From assembly GCA_903642235.1 (NCBI GenBank), contig CAHJWL010000012.1:1-64000 (forward strand): a stretch of 64,000 nucleotides of DNA, given 5' to 3'. The notes beneath the pieces were generated by a model, which saw only the letters and a list, made by a program, of their open reading frames with translations, was not told where the DNA came from and ran no database searches. The stretch is from Acidobacteriaceae bacterium. GTDB taxonomy: Bacteria; Acidobacteriota; Terriglobia; Terriglobales; Acidobacteriaceae. Shown here in pieces: positions 26,623 to 35,817 of this stretch. Numbering within the stretch: position 1 is the stretch's first letter; each line of letters starts with the position of its first letter. The position numbers and the translations under genes are program-made.

Positions 26623-26949
26623 TTAGACGTCTTCTTCTTCGTCGTCCTCATCTTCATCCTCGTCGTCATCGTCGAGGTCCTCATCATCTTCGTCTTCATC
26701 CTCGTCGTCGACGTCCTCATCTTCATCCTCAAGGTCCTCGTCGTCGTCATCCTCATCGAGATCGTCATCCTCGTCTTCGTCGTCGTCCTCCTCTTCATCC
26801 ACATCCTCTTCATCGGCGGCTGCGGCGTACAGGCTCTCGCTGCTGGCTGCGGGTGTGACGTTGGAGGCGTCGAAGGTTGCGGTTGCGTCGGGTCCTACGC
26901 CCGCCATGATGTCATCGGTCAGTTCGGTGTTTTCGAGTCGTGTCGCCAT
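26623..26949 (-). CDS. Extremely acidic small protein (Asp/Glu tail)
   Basis: 108 residues from an ATG at 26949 with an AGGAG ribosome binding site. A longer frame to 27141 has no such site. The first 45 residues are ordinary (ATRLENTELTDDIMAGVG, TFDASNVTPAASSESLYAAA). The last 60 are almost only Asp and Glu, with a few Leu and Val. In DNA this is a long run of GAC/GAT/GAG codons, a likely slippage-prone low-complexity tract. No family can be assigned. Similar acidic tails occur on nucleic-acid-mimicking or chaperone-like proteins and on some RNA polymerase delta subunits, but there is no further support for any of these. Confidence 0.8.
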   Translation of the reverse strand: MATRLENTELTDDIMAGVGPDATATFDASNVTPAASSESLYAAAADEEDVDEEEDDDEDEDDDLDEDDDDEDLEDEDEDVDDEDEDEDDEDLDDDDEDEDEDDEEEDV

Positions 26950-27067
26950 GTCGGTACATCTCCTTGCGGATTGGGTTCTTCGGCTTTGGATGCACGTGAA
27001 AGGGAAAGGTGCGTGTGAAAAAACGAGGGTGGAGGAAAGAAGAGTCTGATTTGCTGTACGCGGAGGA

Positions 27068-28282
27068 TCAGGCGATTTGCTTCTCTGCATACATGCGCGC
27101 ATCGGCCAGGCGGAAGAGGGTTTCAGGATCGATCGAGTCATCGGGTGCGATGGCCAGGCCGATGCTGGCGGTCACGAGGAATTCTCCTTGTTTCAGCGGA
27201 ATGGGAATGCGGGCGGCGCTATCGACCAAACGCAGGAGAGAGTCGCTTGAACGCAGATTCGAGACGATAATGGCGAACTCGTCGCCGCCGACGCGGGCAA
27301 GGGTGTCTGAGGAGCGAAGAGCGTGTGTAAGGTTCTGCGTGACAGTGCAGAGGAGTTCATCGCCGGCGGAATGGCCCAATGAATCGTTGACGAGCTTAAA
27401 GCCGTTGAGATCAAGCATGATGAGACCGGTGCGACTTCCGGTGCGCGTTCCCTGCAGCAGGGCCTGGGAGAGGCGATCGTCAAAGAGGCGGCGGTTGGGA
27501 AGGCCGGTGAGGTCGTCGTGGAGGGCGAGATCGCGGTTGCGGGCGACCTGATCCTCCAGCATGACCATCAGCATGCCGATGGCGACAAGGAACTTCTGCA
27601 GATCCCACACGTCCTGGGCATAGGTGGCGTAGACCGCATGTTCGACCATCCAGCTGTGCGAGAGAAAGCAGAGAGACCAGAGGGCGAAGCCGAGAACGAT
27701 GGCATAGCGTCCGGTGCTGGACCGTGGGAGCCGGCGGGCGAAGAGAACAGCCGCCGACATGTAGATCCAGAACAGGATCCAGTAGACGGCGTAGCGGTAG
27801 TCCGTCTGCAGGATTGCTCCAACGAAGCCGGCCCAGCCGAGACAGTGCAGGATGCCAAAGCGGATGGCGCGTGTGGTGAGGAAGCCGCAGGCGATGGCAA
27901 AAGGAACACCGACGAACGCGCACAGAAGGAAGGGGCGAGGGGTGCGAAGGTCGAGGCCGTAGAGGGTGAGCGCGGCGATCTGAGGGACGGCCGAGACCGC
28001 GATGGCGGAGAAGAGACGCCAGTCAGCGGTCCGGGGACGGAGCGCGGCGTAGATGAAGGTGTGGCCGGCGAGCAGATAGAAGCAGAGGGCGGCGATGTGG
28101 CTGCTGCGGTGCCATGGACCGGGAATGGTGAAGAGAAGATGGGCAAGCGCCTCTCCAAGGATGAGCAGGAGACCGGCGAGCCAGAGATGAACGCGGCTTT
28201 CCGGATGGCGTCGACCGAGAAGGAGAAGCAAAGCAAGCAGGACGCAAAGGGCTATGGCGTCTGGAACGAGATGGAGATCCAT
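27068..28282 (-). CDS. Membrane diguanylate cyclase (GGDEF domain)
   Basis: 404 residues. The first 235 are about seven hydrophobic segments that form a membrane sensor module of unknown ligand (AIALCVLLALLLLLGRR, HIAALCFYLLAGHTFIYAAL and so on). The rest is a GGDEF domain with HDDLTGLPNRRLFDDRL, LDLNGFKLVNDSLGHSAGDELL and the intact catalytic motif ARVGGDEFAII. No RxxD inhibitory site is obvious before it. It should make c-di-GMP from two GTP. c-di-GMP often promotes exopolysaccharide production, so a link to the EPS locus is possible but not shown. There is no EAL domain and no paired gene. Confidence 0.94.
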   Translation of the reverse strand: MDLHLVPDAIALCVLLALLLLLGRRHPESRVHLWLAGLLLILGEALAHLLFTIPGPWHRSSHIAALCFYLLAGHTFIYAALRPRTADWRLFSAIAVSAVPQIAALTLYGLDLRTPRPFLLCAFVGVPFAIACGFLTTRAIRFGILHCLGWAGFVGAILQTDYRYAVYWILFWIYMSAAVLFARRLPRSSTGRYAIVLGFALWSLCFLSHSWMVEHAVYATYAQDVWDLQKFLVAIGMLMVMLEDQVARNRDLALHDDLTGLPNRRLFDDRLSQALLQGTRTGSRTGLIMLDLNGFKLVNDSLGHSAGDELLCTVTQNLTHALRSSDTLARVGGDEFAIIVSNLRSSDSLLRLVDSAARIPIPLKQGEFLVTASIGLAIAPDDSIDPETLFRLADARMYAEKQIA

Positions 28283-28464
28283 GAAAGGCCTTGGCGAGGA
28301 TGCTCAGCAGCGACACGGACCTGGATTGAAGGCGCTGACGAGCACGTCGTTCTGTCTCAACTATGGGGTAAGACACAGATCGGAGTGCAGAGGTCGCTTG
28401 ATAGTACCGTTTCATTTACGGCTGGTTACTAAGGATCGCGTGCAAGCGGGCGGCTGAGTCGGCT

Positions 28465-29964
28465 TCAGGCCTCGCCGAGGCTCGCCAAGTGCATTGCGTC
28501 GGGTCTGCGGGTGAGCAGGGAGACGATCACTAGGCAGAGGAGAGAGGCAGCGAGGGCAGGAAGGATGGCGTCGCGGGCGGCGAGCACGGACGGCAGATGC
28601 GGTGTGAGGGTCTCCCAGGTGACGGTGACGACCGTGCCGGCGGCGATGGAGGCGACGGCGGCCGAGGCCGTGGCGCGACGCCAGAAGAAGGCGGCGAGGA
28701 TGACGGGGGTGAGCGCGGCGGAGTAGATGGTGTAGGCGTAGAGGGCCCTCTTGAGGACGGACTCGGCGTGGAGACCCTGATAGAGCGACCAGATGCCGAG
28801 GAGGACGACGGTAAGGCGGCTGATGATGAGGACGCGCTTGTTCGAGGCCTCGGGGCTGATGTAGCGGACGTAGATGTCGTTGACGATGTTGGTGGCGGGG
28901 GAGAAGAGCCAGTTGTTGGCGGTGGAGATGATCTTGGCGAAGATGGCTCCCATGAGCAGGGCGCCGAGCAGGGTAAGGAGGGGATTACGGTTGGAGAACG
29001 CGTGCAGGCCGGCGCCAGAGGGCTGCGAGAGGGCGGCTTGATCCCCGGAAAAGGCGTGCAGGCCGACATAGGCGAGGATCTCGCGGGGTGCGTGGGCGAC
29101 CTCGCCGGTGGGGAAGAGGGCGGAGCCGGTGACGGCGATAGCGACGATGATGGTCTCGAGGATGACAGTGCCGATGATCCAGCCGACGACGGCCTGCGAG
29201 GCGGCCTTTTCGCTCCTGGCGGAGAAGAACTTCTGGTACATGGACTGGTTGCCGAGAAGAAGGAGGCAGGTGGGGAGAAAGAGCTCGAGGGCCTGGATGG
29301 GGGTGAAGTCGCCGAAGAGCTGGAAGTGGGAGGTGGGGAGGGCACTGCGGACGACGGGCCAGCCGCCGGTGAGGTGGATGAGGACGGGAAGGGCTACCAC
29401 CAGCGTTGACGTTGCGAGCAGGCCGATGAAGAGATCCATGTAGGCTACTGAGCTCATGCCGGCGATGGCGGTGAAGAGGATGACGAAGGCGGCGATGATG
29501 TAGCGGCCGAGGATGGGGGTGACGGCGGTGGGGAAGATGAGATGGAGGATGTCGCCGCCGCCGATGAACTGGTAGGAGGTGATGGCGGTGTAGGTGAGGA
29601 GGATGGCGACGACGCCAAGGACGCGGGCGGCCTGGTTGTAACGGGCCTCGAGCAGGTCGGGGATGGTGTAGCGGGCGAAGTGACGGGCGCGGGGGGCGAT
29701 GAAGACGATGAGCAGAAGGCCGAGCCAGCCGCCGGCGGGCTGCCACAGGGCGGGGAAGCCGTGGCGGTAGGCGTTCTCCGCGCCGCCGAGCAGCGAGCCC
29801 GAGCCGATCCAGGAGCTGAGCAGGGTAAAGACGAGGACGAAGGCGGAGAGCGAGCGGCCGGCGACGAGGTAGTCGGCCTTGGTCTTGACCGAGCCGAGGC
29901 GGCCGAGCGAGACGCCGAGGAGGGTGAGGGTGATGAGGGCGATGACGGCGGCGTAGAGGTTCAT
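28465..29964 (-). CDS. Sodium:solute symporter family transporter
   Basis: 499 residues from the ATG at 29964; an upstream in-frame start at 30189 reads through non-coding DNA. About 13 hydrophobic segments span the protein. SSS-family features include DYLVAGRSLSAFVLVFTLLSSWIGSGSLLGGAENAY near the N-terminus, YTIPDLLEARY, and SSVAYMDLFIGLLATSTL. The sequence matches the sodium/solute symporter fold (LeuT-like), but the substrate cannot be read from it. It is a single-gene unit facing the M61 peptidase gene across a repeat-rich gap. Confidence 0.92.
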   Translation of the reverse strand: MNLYAAVIALITLTLLGVSLGRLGSVKTKADYLVAGRSLSAFVLVFTLLSSWIGSGSLLGGAENAYRHGFPALWQPAGGWLGLLLIVFIAPRARHFARYTIPDLLEARYNQAARVLGVVAILLTYTAITSYQFIGGGDILHLIFPTAVTPILGRYIIAAFVILFTAIAGMSSVAYMDLFIGLLATSTLVVALPVLIHLTGGWPVVRSALPTSHFQLFGDFTPIQALELFLPTCLLLLGNQSMYQKFFSARSEKAASQAVVGWIIGTVILETIIVAIAVTGSALFPTGEVAHAPREILAYVGLHAFSGDQAALSQPSGAGLHAFSNRNPLLTLLGALLMGAIFAKIISTANNWLFSPATNIVNDIYVRYISPEASNKRVLIISRLTVVLLGIWSLYQGLHAESVLKRALYAYTIYSAALTPVILAAFFWRRATASAAVASIAAGTVVTVTWETLTPHLPSVLAARDAILPALAASLLCLVIVSLLTRRPDAMHLASLGEA

Positions 29965-30426
29965 GGGGGTGTCCGGCGATTGTAGCGGGTACCCCTCCCC
30001 TGGGTACTTTGGACTAAAGTTTTTGGTTTGAGGGCGTTGGGGTTGGGCCTGATGTAAGGCTGCTGCCTGATTCTTCTTCAGTTTAGGGAAGGCTGAGGGG
30101 TGGTTGCGCCACGGAACAGTGGACGAACAGCTTTTTACGTCCCACCCATGTTGCGGTGAGGCTGCGCCATGGATGGAGCAGCCTGGCAAGAGGGTGTGGT
30201 GTCGGCGTCCTCGACGAGAAGCAGATCCCTACGGGATGACAACAAGAAAGGCAAAAAGGCTCAAGGCAAGGGCAAGGGCAAGGGCAAGGGAGTGAGACTT
30301 CGGTGGGCCGGGCAGGCGAGGGTTGCTGGGGAGAAGCAGCTCCTTGCGGGATGACGAAAAGGAAGCAAGAACGAATGCAGGGGGTCGAGGTGCGATTTGG
30401 GGTAAGTTTCTGGAAGGGAGATTCTG
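29965..30426. repeat. Intergenic region with dispersed repeats and a GGTACC inverted repeat
   Basis: This 462-bp divergent gap has an inverted repeat of GGGTACC / GGGTACTT around a C-rich core (about 29988-30010). Hairpin repeat copies lie at about 30216-30246 (perfect ATCCC/GGGAT) and about 30333-30358 (CTCCTTGCGGGA). Between them is a short tandem of GGCAAG hexamers (about 30265-30290). No convincing gene is present. Promoters for the symporter and the M61 peptidase should lie here. Confidence 0.7.
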
Positions 30427-32325
30427 ATGACGGGATGGCGGTTGGGTCTGGTTGCGGCGGCGATGGTGGTTGGAGTTGGTACGGGTGTGGCGGAGGCGCA
30501 AGGCGGGCCGATTGCGTTGAGCGTGGATTTGACGGAGGCTCCGCGGCGGATTCTGCATGCGACCGAGATGCTGCCGGTAGCGGCGGGGCCGCTGACGCTG
30601 GTGTATCCGAAGTGGATTCCGGGGGAGCATGGGCCGACCGGGCCGATTGAGAACCTGGCCGGGCTGGTGATGACGACGGGCGGCAAGCGCGTGGAGTGGC
30701 AGCGTGACAAGGTGGACATGTTTGCGTTTCACCTGACGGTGCCGCAAGGGGCGACGACGCTCGAGGTGAAGCTGGACTTTCTGACGCCGGGGGAGACACC
30801 GGGGTTCTCGGGTGGGGCGTCGACGAGCGCGAACCTGGCGCTGCTGAGCTGGAACTCTGTGGTGCTGTATCCGGAGGGGGCGAAGGCGGCGGAGGTAATG
30901 ATTACGCCGTCGATCAACGTTCCACCAGGCTGGAAGCTTGGAAGCGCGCTGGAACCGGCGTTGCTGGCGCAATCCGGGCCAAACACGGCGACAACGTTCA
31001 AAACGGTAAGTCTGGAGCAGTTGGTGGATTCGCCGGTGCTGGCGGGGCGGTGGTTCAAGGAGGTGGCGCTGGCGCCGGAGATTTCGCCGAAGCACTTCCT
31101 TGATATGGCGGCGGATGGGCCGGAGGATCTGGAGCTTTCGAAGGAGCACGTTGAGGTGTTTTCGAAGCTGGTGCGGGAGACGGGAGCGCTCTATAGGAGC
31201 CGGCACTACGGGAGTTATCACTTCCTGGTGACGCTGAGCGACCAGGTGGCGCATTTTGGGCTTGAGCATCACCAGTCGAGCGATGACCGGGTGAACGAAA
31301 AGACGTTCACGGACGACACGCGCTTCACGCTGGCGGGGAGTCTGCTGCCGCACGAGTTTACGCATAGCTGGAATGGAAAGTACCGGCGGCCGGCCGGCCT
31401 CGCGACGGACAACTACCAGAAGCCGATGGAGGGCGACCTGCTGTGGGTGTATGAGGGGCTGACGGAGTACCTCGGGGACGTGCTGGCGGCGCGGTCGGGG
31501 ATCTGGACGGCGGAGCAGTATCGCGGGTACCTGGCGGATGTGGCGGCGGAGATGGACCACCGACCGGGCCGGACGTGGCGCAACATCCAGGACACGGCGA
31601 CGGCGGCGCAGGTGCTGGGTGCGGGTGGAAGTTCGGAGTGGGATAACTGGCGGCTGGCCCTTGATTACTACGATGAGGGCGAGCTGATCTGGCTGGATGT
31701 GGACACGACGATCCGCGAAAAGACCAAGGGCAAGCGATCACTGAATGACTTCATCGCGGCCTTCCATGGCCTGGGCGGGAACACGCCGCCGAAGGTGGTG
31801 CCGTACACGTTCGAGGATGTGGTCGCGGGGCTGAATGCCATTGTGCCGAACGACTGGGCGACCTTTCTGCGGGAACGGGTGGACTCGCACGAGGCGCATG
31901 CGCCGCTGGGCGGAATCGAGCGGGGTGGCTACAGGCTGGTGTATGGCGAGAGCTCGAATGTGTTCTCGAAGGCACGGGAAGGCGTGACGGAGTCGCCGAG
32001 CTTCTGGTATTCGCTCGGTCTGGGCGTGAGCAAGAGCGGCAGTGTCTACGATGTGCTGAAGGAGGGGCCGGGGGACAGGGCAGGCGTGGCTCCGGGGATG
32101 AAGATTGTGGCGGTGAACGGGCGGACGTTTACGCCGGATCTGCTGAAGGCTGCCTTGAAGGAAGGCAAGGGGAGCGGGCCGGGAGTTTCGCTGATTCTTG
32201 AAAATACCGGGTACTTCAAGGTAATCACAATCGACTACCACGGCGGCGAGCAGTATCCGTTTCTGGAGCGGGTGGAGGGCACGCCGGACCGGCTGGATGA
32301 GATTGTGAAGGGGATGGTGAAGTAA
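30427..32325 (+). CDS. M61 glycyl-aminopeptidase family secreted metalloprotease with PDZ domain
   Basis: 632 residues with a signal peptide (LGLVAAAMVVGVGTGVAEAQ) and a GGAAGGGAG ribosome binding site. The N-terminal beta domain has YPKWIPGEHGPTGPIENLAGL, typical of M61. The zinc site is HEFTHSWNGK (His309, Glu310, His313), with the downstream WVYEGLTEYLG supplying the third ligand and the conserved Glu. A C-terminal PDZ-like domain (about 535-600) carries GVSKSGSVYDVL, RAGVAPGMKIVAVNGRTF. M61 peptidases prefer N-terminal Gly or Ala; the enzyme is probably periplasmic or extracellular. Confidence 0.95.
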   Translation: MTGWRLGLVAAAMVVGVGTGVAEAQGGPIALSVDLTEAPRRILHATEMLPVAAGPLTLVYPKWIPGEHGPTGPIENLAGLVMTTGGKRVEWQRDKVDMFAFHLTVPQGATTLEVKLDFLTPGETPGFSGGASTSANLALLSWNSVVLYPEGAKAAEVMITPSINVPPGWKLGSALEPALLAQSGPNTATTFKTVSLEQLVDSPVLAGRWFKEVALAPEISPKHFLDMAADGPEDLELSKEHVEVFSKLVRETGALYRSRHYGSYHFLVTLSDQVAHFGLEHHQSSDDRVNEKTFTDDTRFTLAGSLLPHEFTHSWNGKYRRPAGLATDNYQKPMEGDLLWVYEGLTEYLGDVLAARSGIWTAEQYRGYLADVAAEMDHRPGRTWRNIQDTATAAQVLGAGGSSEWDNWRLALDYYDEGELIWLDVDTTIREKTKGKRSLNDFIAAFHGLGGNTPPKVVPYTFEDVVAGLNAIVPNDWATFLRERVDSHEAHAPLGGIERGGYRLVYGESSNVFSKAREGVTESPSFWYSLGLGVSKSGSVYDVLKEGPGDRAGVAPGMKIVAVNGRTFTPDLLKAALKEGKGSGPGVSLILENTGYFKVITIDYHGGEQYPFLERVEGTPDRLDEIVKGMVK

Positions 32326-32357
32326 AGGGGCGACCATCAGACGGCGACGGTCTTACA

Positions 32358-32389
32358 TCCGTCCATCACGAGAGGCTGTGATGGACGGA
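32358..32389. terminator. Hairpin after the M61 peptidase gene
   Basis: TCCGTCCATCAC-GAGAGGCT-GTGATGGACGGA, a perfect 12-bp stem with an 8-base loop, 33 bases past the stop codon. No T-tract follows. Confidence 0.55.
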
Positions 32390-32581
32390 GCGCCCCGGCT
32401 GGAAGTGGGGATCTTGTTTCTTCTGACGACACGGCCGGCCTTGCTGCTGTGTTTCTCGTGCTGGTTAATGGTGCGCCGGGCGAGGATGGGAATTCACACC
32501 CGAAGGTGAATCGAAGATTCTCGCCCCTCATCTATTCGATCGATGTCGAAACGTTTGGCGTGAATCGAAAGGATGGTAGCG

Positions 32582-33331
32582 ATGGCGAACTTAGCGGGCA
32601 AGGTTGCGGTGGTAACGGGTGCGTCGAAGGGCATTGGCGCGGCGATTGCGAAGCGTTTGGCGCGGGATGGCGCGGCAGTGGTCGTGAACTACGCGAGCGA
32701 CAAGGCTGGCGCGGAGAAGGTTGCCAAGGAGATCGAGGCGGCCGGCGGCCAGGCGTTGGTGGCCGGTGGAAGCGTGTCGGACAAGAGCGCGGTGGATGCT
32801 ATCTTCAAGGCCACCAAGGAACGATTCGGCAAGGTGGACATTCTGGTGAACAATGCCGGTGTGTTCGCGGCCACCCCGCTTGAGGCGTTTGATGAGAAGA
32901 GCTTCGACTGGATGTTTGGGACGAATGTGAAGGGTCTGCTGTTCGCGTCACAGGCCGCACTGCCGTTGTTTCCGGCGGAGGGTGGCAGCATCATCAATGT
33001 GGGCTCGGTTGTGAGCGAACTGGCACCAGCGGCGATGTCGGTGTACAGCGGCACCAAGGGTGCTGTGGACACGATCACGAAGGTGCTGGCGAGTGAGCTG
33101 GGGGCACGAAAGATCCGCGTGAATGCGGTGAACCCCGGCATGGTGGAGACGGAAGGTGCGATTGCCGGCGGCTTTATTGGATCGGAGTTTGAGAAGGCAG
33201 CGATCGAACGGACGCCGCTGGGCCGAACGGGGCAGCCTACGGACATTGCTGATGTGGTCAGCCTCCTGGCGTCGGACGAAGCGGGCTGGCTGAGCGGATC
33301 GCTGCTGCAGGCTGCGGGCGGCTATCGGTAA
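32582..33331 (+). CDS. Short-chain dehydrogenase/reductase (classical SDR)
   Basis: 249 residues from the ATG at 32582, which has an AAGGATGG site upstream; the start at 32573 lacks one. It is a complete classical SDR, with cofactor motif VTGASKGIGAAIA, NNAGVFA, the catalytic Ser in INVGSVVSE, YSGTK (Tyr-x3-Lys) and the C-terminal VNPGMVETEG. The Asn-Tyr-Ala-Ser after the second strand suggests NADP(H). The substrate is unknown; many such enzymes are annotated as 3-oxoacyl-ACP reductase or glucose dehydrogenase without proof. Confidence 0.93.
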   Translation: MANLAGKVAVVTGASKGIGAAIAKRLARDGAAVVVNYASDKAGAEKVAKEIEAAGGQALVAGGSVSDKSAVDAIFKATKERFGKVDILVNNAGVFAATPLEAFDEKSFDWMFGTNVKGLLFASQAALPLFPAEGGSIINVGSVVSELAPAAMSVYSGTKGAVDTITKVLASELGARKIRVNAVNPGMVETEGAIAGGFIGSEFEKAAIERTPLGRTGQPTDIADVVSLLASDEAGWLSGSLLQAAGGYR

Positions 33332-33343
33332 GACCAGCACGGT

Positions 33344-33372
33344 GGCTGCCCCAGCAGGTGTCTGGGGCAGCC
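33344..33372. terminator. Hairpin after the SDR gene
   Basis: GGCTGCCCCAG-CAGGTGT-CTGGGGCAGCC, a perfect 11-bp stem 12 bases past the SDR stop. It lies between convergent genes and could serve both. No T-tract. Confidence 0.6.
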
Positions 33373-33380
33373 GCTGGCGG

Positions 33381-33593
33381 TCAGGAGTCGTGCTTCGACG
33401 AATTGCTCCTGAAATCTCTTCCTGAGGAGCGGTTTCGGCTGTTACCTGGCTTCTTCATCCTGGCCCGCCGGCACAAAGGACAACGAAACTTCCGGCTGCC
33501 ATGGAAGATGTGTCCCTTGAGCTCCGTCATGGCGACACGACAGTGTTTGCAGGTCATGCCAGGTTGTCTCTGCGGACAGGGAGCGAGGGACAC
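33381..33593 (-). CDS. Small zinc-ribbon protein
   Basis: Up to 70 residues. The reading starts at a GTG at 33593, but an ATG at 33557 gives a 58-residue version. The core CKHCRVAMTELKGHIFHG then FRCPLCRR has two CxxC knuckles spaced as in a rubredoxin-like zinc ribbon. The tail is basic (ARMKKPGNSRNRSSGRDFR), which suggests nucleic-acid contact. No ribosome binding site is clear for either start. It lies just downstream of the BrkB-type gene on the same strand. Confidence 0.6.
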   Translation of the reverse strand: MSLAPCPQRQPGMTCKHCRVAMTELKGHIFHGSRKFRCPLCRRARMKKPGNSRNRSSGRDFRSNSSKHDS

Positions 33594-33608
33594 GGCGATG
33601 ATTGTCGG

Positions 33609-34634
33609 TCAGGCGGCGTGGATGGGCGCGGCTTCGTTGGTGGTGGCGTGGGCGGGGAGGTCTCCGGTGTTTTTCAGGTTTTTCTCGAGAACGGCGGCGG
33701 CGATTTCGGAGTTGAACTCCGCACCGAGCAGAAGCATGAGGCCGGTCACATAGAACCAGGTAAGCAGGATGATGACCGCGCCCAGCGAGCCATAGGTGAG
33801 CGAGTAGCTATTGAAGTAGTGCAGATAGAGCCGCAGGATGGCGGAGGCGGCAACCCAGCAGACGATGCCGACGGCGGCGCCAGGGGTGAGCCAGTGCCAC
33901 TTCTTGTTGCGGACGTCCGGCGCGTAGTAGTAGATGATCGCGAAGATCAGCATGAGGAGCGCGGTGGTGACAATCCAGGCGACCAGCCGGATGACGCTGG
34001 CGACGGCGAGGGCGAGGAGATGGTCGCCAAGATGCGTGCTGAAGTAGCGGGCAGCGAGATCGCCGGCGAAGAGTGATGACAGGCAGATGCTGATGACCAT
34101 GGCAAGGAGAAGGGTGACCAGCATGGCGGCACCGCGGACCTTCCAGTAGGGCCGAGTTTCCTTGACCTTGTAGACGATGTTGAGGGTGTCCTGAATGGCG
34201 GTGAAGCCGACGGACGCGGCCCAGAGCGCGGCGGCGAGGCCGAAGACGAACTTGCCGCCGGAGGAGGCTTTGGCGGTCTTGTTGAAGGTCTCAAGAACGA
34301 TGCCGAGCGCGGAGGGCGGGACGACCAGAGAAAGGTAGTTCAACAGCTTGGGGTAGAAGTCGGAGTTGGTGCGCACAAAGAGGCCGATGACGGCGGAGGC
34401 GCTGAGCAGGGTGGGAAAGAGCGCGAAGAGGAAGTAGTAGCCGAGTTCGGCGGCGCGGGAGAGGAGATTGTCTTCCTGGAAGGAGTGCACGGTTCGCTTC
34501 AGGATGACCATCAGCGGGATGCCCTGAAGGTCCCACAAAGAATGCAGAGGCGAATGCGAGACGTTGGCCCAGATGAGCCGCTTAAAGCCTTCGGGATGCT
34601 GGGAGCTCGAAGGATCGATAGAGGTGGTGGACAT
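33609..34634 (-). CDS. YihY/BrkB family membrane protein
   Basis: 341 residues from the ATG at 34634, which has a strong GGAGGT site; a start at 34712 lacks one. Six or so transmembrane segments and the family patterns SRAAELGYYFLFALFPTLLSASAVIG, GGKFVFGLAAALWAASVGFTAIQDTLNIVYKVKETRPYWKVRGAAM, and YGSLGAVIILLTWFYVTGLMLLLGAEFNSEI are present. The family was once called ribonuclease BN, which is wrong; the function is unknown, possibly transport or wall-related. It diverges from the MBL-fold gene at 34834. Confidence 0.93.
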   Translation of the reverse strand: MSTTSIDPSSSQHPEGFKRLIWANVSHSPLHSLWDLQGIPLMVILKRTVHSFQEDNLLSRAAELGYYFLFALFPTLLSASAVIGLFVRTNSDFYPKLLNYLSLVVPPSALGIVLETFNKTAKASSGGKFVFGLAAALWAASVGFTAIQDTLNIVYKVKETRPYWKVRGAAMLVTLLLAMVISICLSSLFAGDLAARYFSTHLGDHLLALAVASVIRLVAWIVTTALLMLIFAIIYYYAPDVRNKKWHWLTPGAAVGIVCWVAASAILRLYLHYFNSYSLTYGSLGAVIILLTWFYVTGLMLLLGAEFNSEIAAAVLEKNLKNTGDLPAHATTNEAAPIHAA

Positions 34635-34833
34635 GCTGGTAGTACCTCCAAAGCAAAGGGGGGAACTGCCGAGGAGCTCCCGAACAAGGTGCTGCGGCCG
34701 AAGGAGCTGCAAGCGCTTTCCCCTAAGACAAGCAATACCAGATACTCAGATGCGATGTGCCGGCCTGTCGGGTTGCAAGTCAGGATCCTGTGTGAGGAGG
34801 GCCGCATCTAGTAAGGTGAGGTCCTCGACGCCT

Positions 34834-35757
34834 ATGAGTCCAGCAGGAAGACGCACGACGCCCCCGGTGCTGCGAAAGCTGGGCCAGATATGGCGTCTGG
34901 TGCGGGAGAGCCATGCGCAGCCGCTGGGCGGCGAGGCAAGACCGTATGTCTCTCTGCCGGATGGCGAGAGCGGAGTGACGTTCATCGGGCACTCTTCGTT
35001 TCTGATCGAGCTAGGGGGTGTTCGGGCGCTGGTGGATCCGGTATTTGCGCGCAGCCTGGTGGTGCTGCGGCGACAACGGCTGCCAGGATTGGACTGGCGG
35101 AGTCTGCCGGCGATCGATGTTGTGCTGCTGACGCATGCACATATGGACCACCTCAATCTGGGATCGCTGCGGCGGGTGATCCGGCGGACCCGTCGGCTCT
35201 CAGGCAGGACGCCGGAGGTGGTGGTGCCGAAGGGTGTTGAAGACCTGGTGAGCCGGTTGGGGTTTGCACGGGTGCATACGATGGCATGGTGGCAGGAGGC
35301 GCAGGTGGCCGGGCTGACGGTGACGATGACGCCGGCGCAGCACTGGGGTGCGCGGATGTTCAGCGACACACATCGGGGGTTTGGCGGATATGTGCTGCGC
35401 GGGGCGGGGAGAAGCGTCTACCACTCGGGCGATACGGCGTATTTTGAGGGCTTTCGGGAGATTGGACGGCGGCTGGCACCGGAGATCGCCCTCTTGCCGA
35501 TCGGAGCCTATACGCCGGACAGCTACAGAGCGGTGCATACCAGTCCGGAGGATGCCCTTCGCGGATTTCAGGATCTTGGCTCTGAGGTGATGGTGCCGAT
35601 GCACTTTGGAACGTTCCGGCTGGGACGGGAGCCGATGGAGGAGCCGCCAGTGCGGCTGATGCGGGAGGCTCGGCGGTTGGGGGTGGCGGAGCGGGTGCGA
35701 ATTCTGCCGGAAGGTGAGCGGCTGCCGTTGACGGCGGCGGTGGGAGCTGCTCGTTGA
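34834..35757 (+). CDS. MBL-fold metallo-hydrolase (UlaG/NAPE-PLD-like)
   Basis: 307 residues from the ATG at 34834; the frame is open upstream to 34564, but that part overlaps the BrkB-type gene on the other strand. The beta-lactamase-fold metal motif is THAHMDHLNLGSL, preceded by GVTFIGHSSFLIELGG and followed by MTPAQHWGARMFSD, YHSGDTAYFEGF and VPMHFGTF. These features place it with the NAPE-PLD/UlaG-type hydrolases that cleave phosphodiester or lactone bonds. No signal peptide. The substrate is unknown. Confidence 0.92.
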   Translation: MSPAGRRTTPPVLRKLGQIWRLVRESHAQPLGGEARPYVSLPDGESGVTFIGHSSFLIELGGVRALVDPVFARSLVVLRRQRLPGLDWRSLPAIDVVLLTHAHMDHLNLGSLRRVIRRTRRLSGRTPEVVVPKGVEDLVSRLGFARVHTMAWWQEAQVAGLTVTMTPAQHWGARMFSDTHRGFGGYVLRGAGRSVYHSGDTAYFEGFREIGRRLAPEIALLPIGAYTPDSYRAVHTSPEDALRGFQDLGSEVMVPMHFGTFRLGREPMEEPPVRLMREARRLGVAERVRILPEGERLPLTAAVGAAR

Positions 35758-35817
35758 CACAAAGCCGACGGCGGTGTGACGGCTTCAAAGGACAGATCTG
35801 AGTCGTGCGGATGACGT

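Noticed and set aside
27142..28464. Plus-strand frame 27518-28432 opposite the GGDEF gene
   Set aside because: Rich in Gly/Glu/Ala without motifs; the minus-strand frame has the GGDEF domain.
35740..35800. AAGCCG / CGGCTT inverted repeat after the MBL-fold gene as a terminator
   Set aside because: Only six pairs with a 12-base loop and no T-tract; too weak to call.
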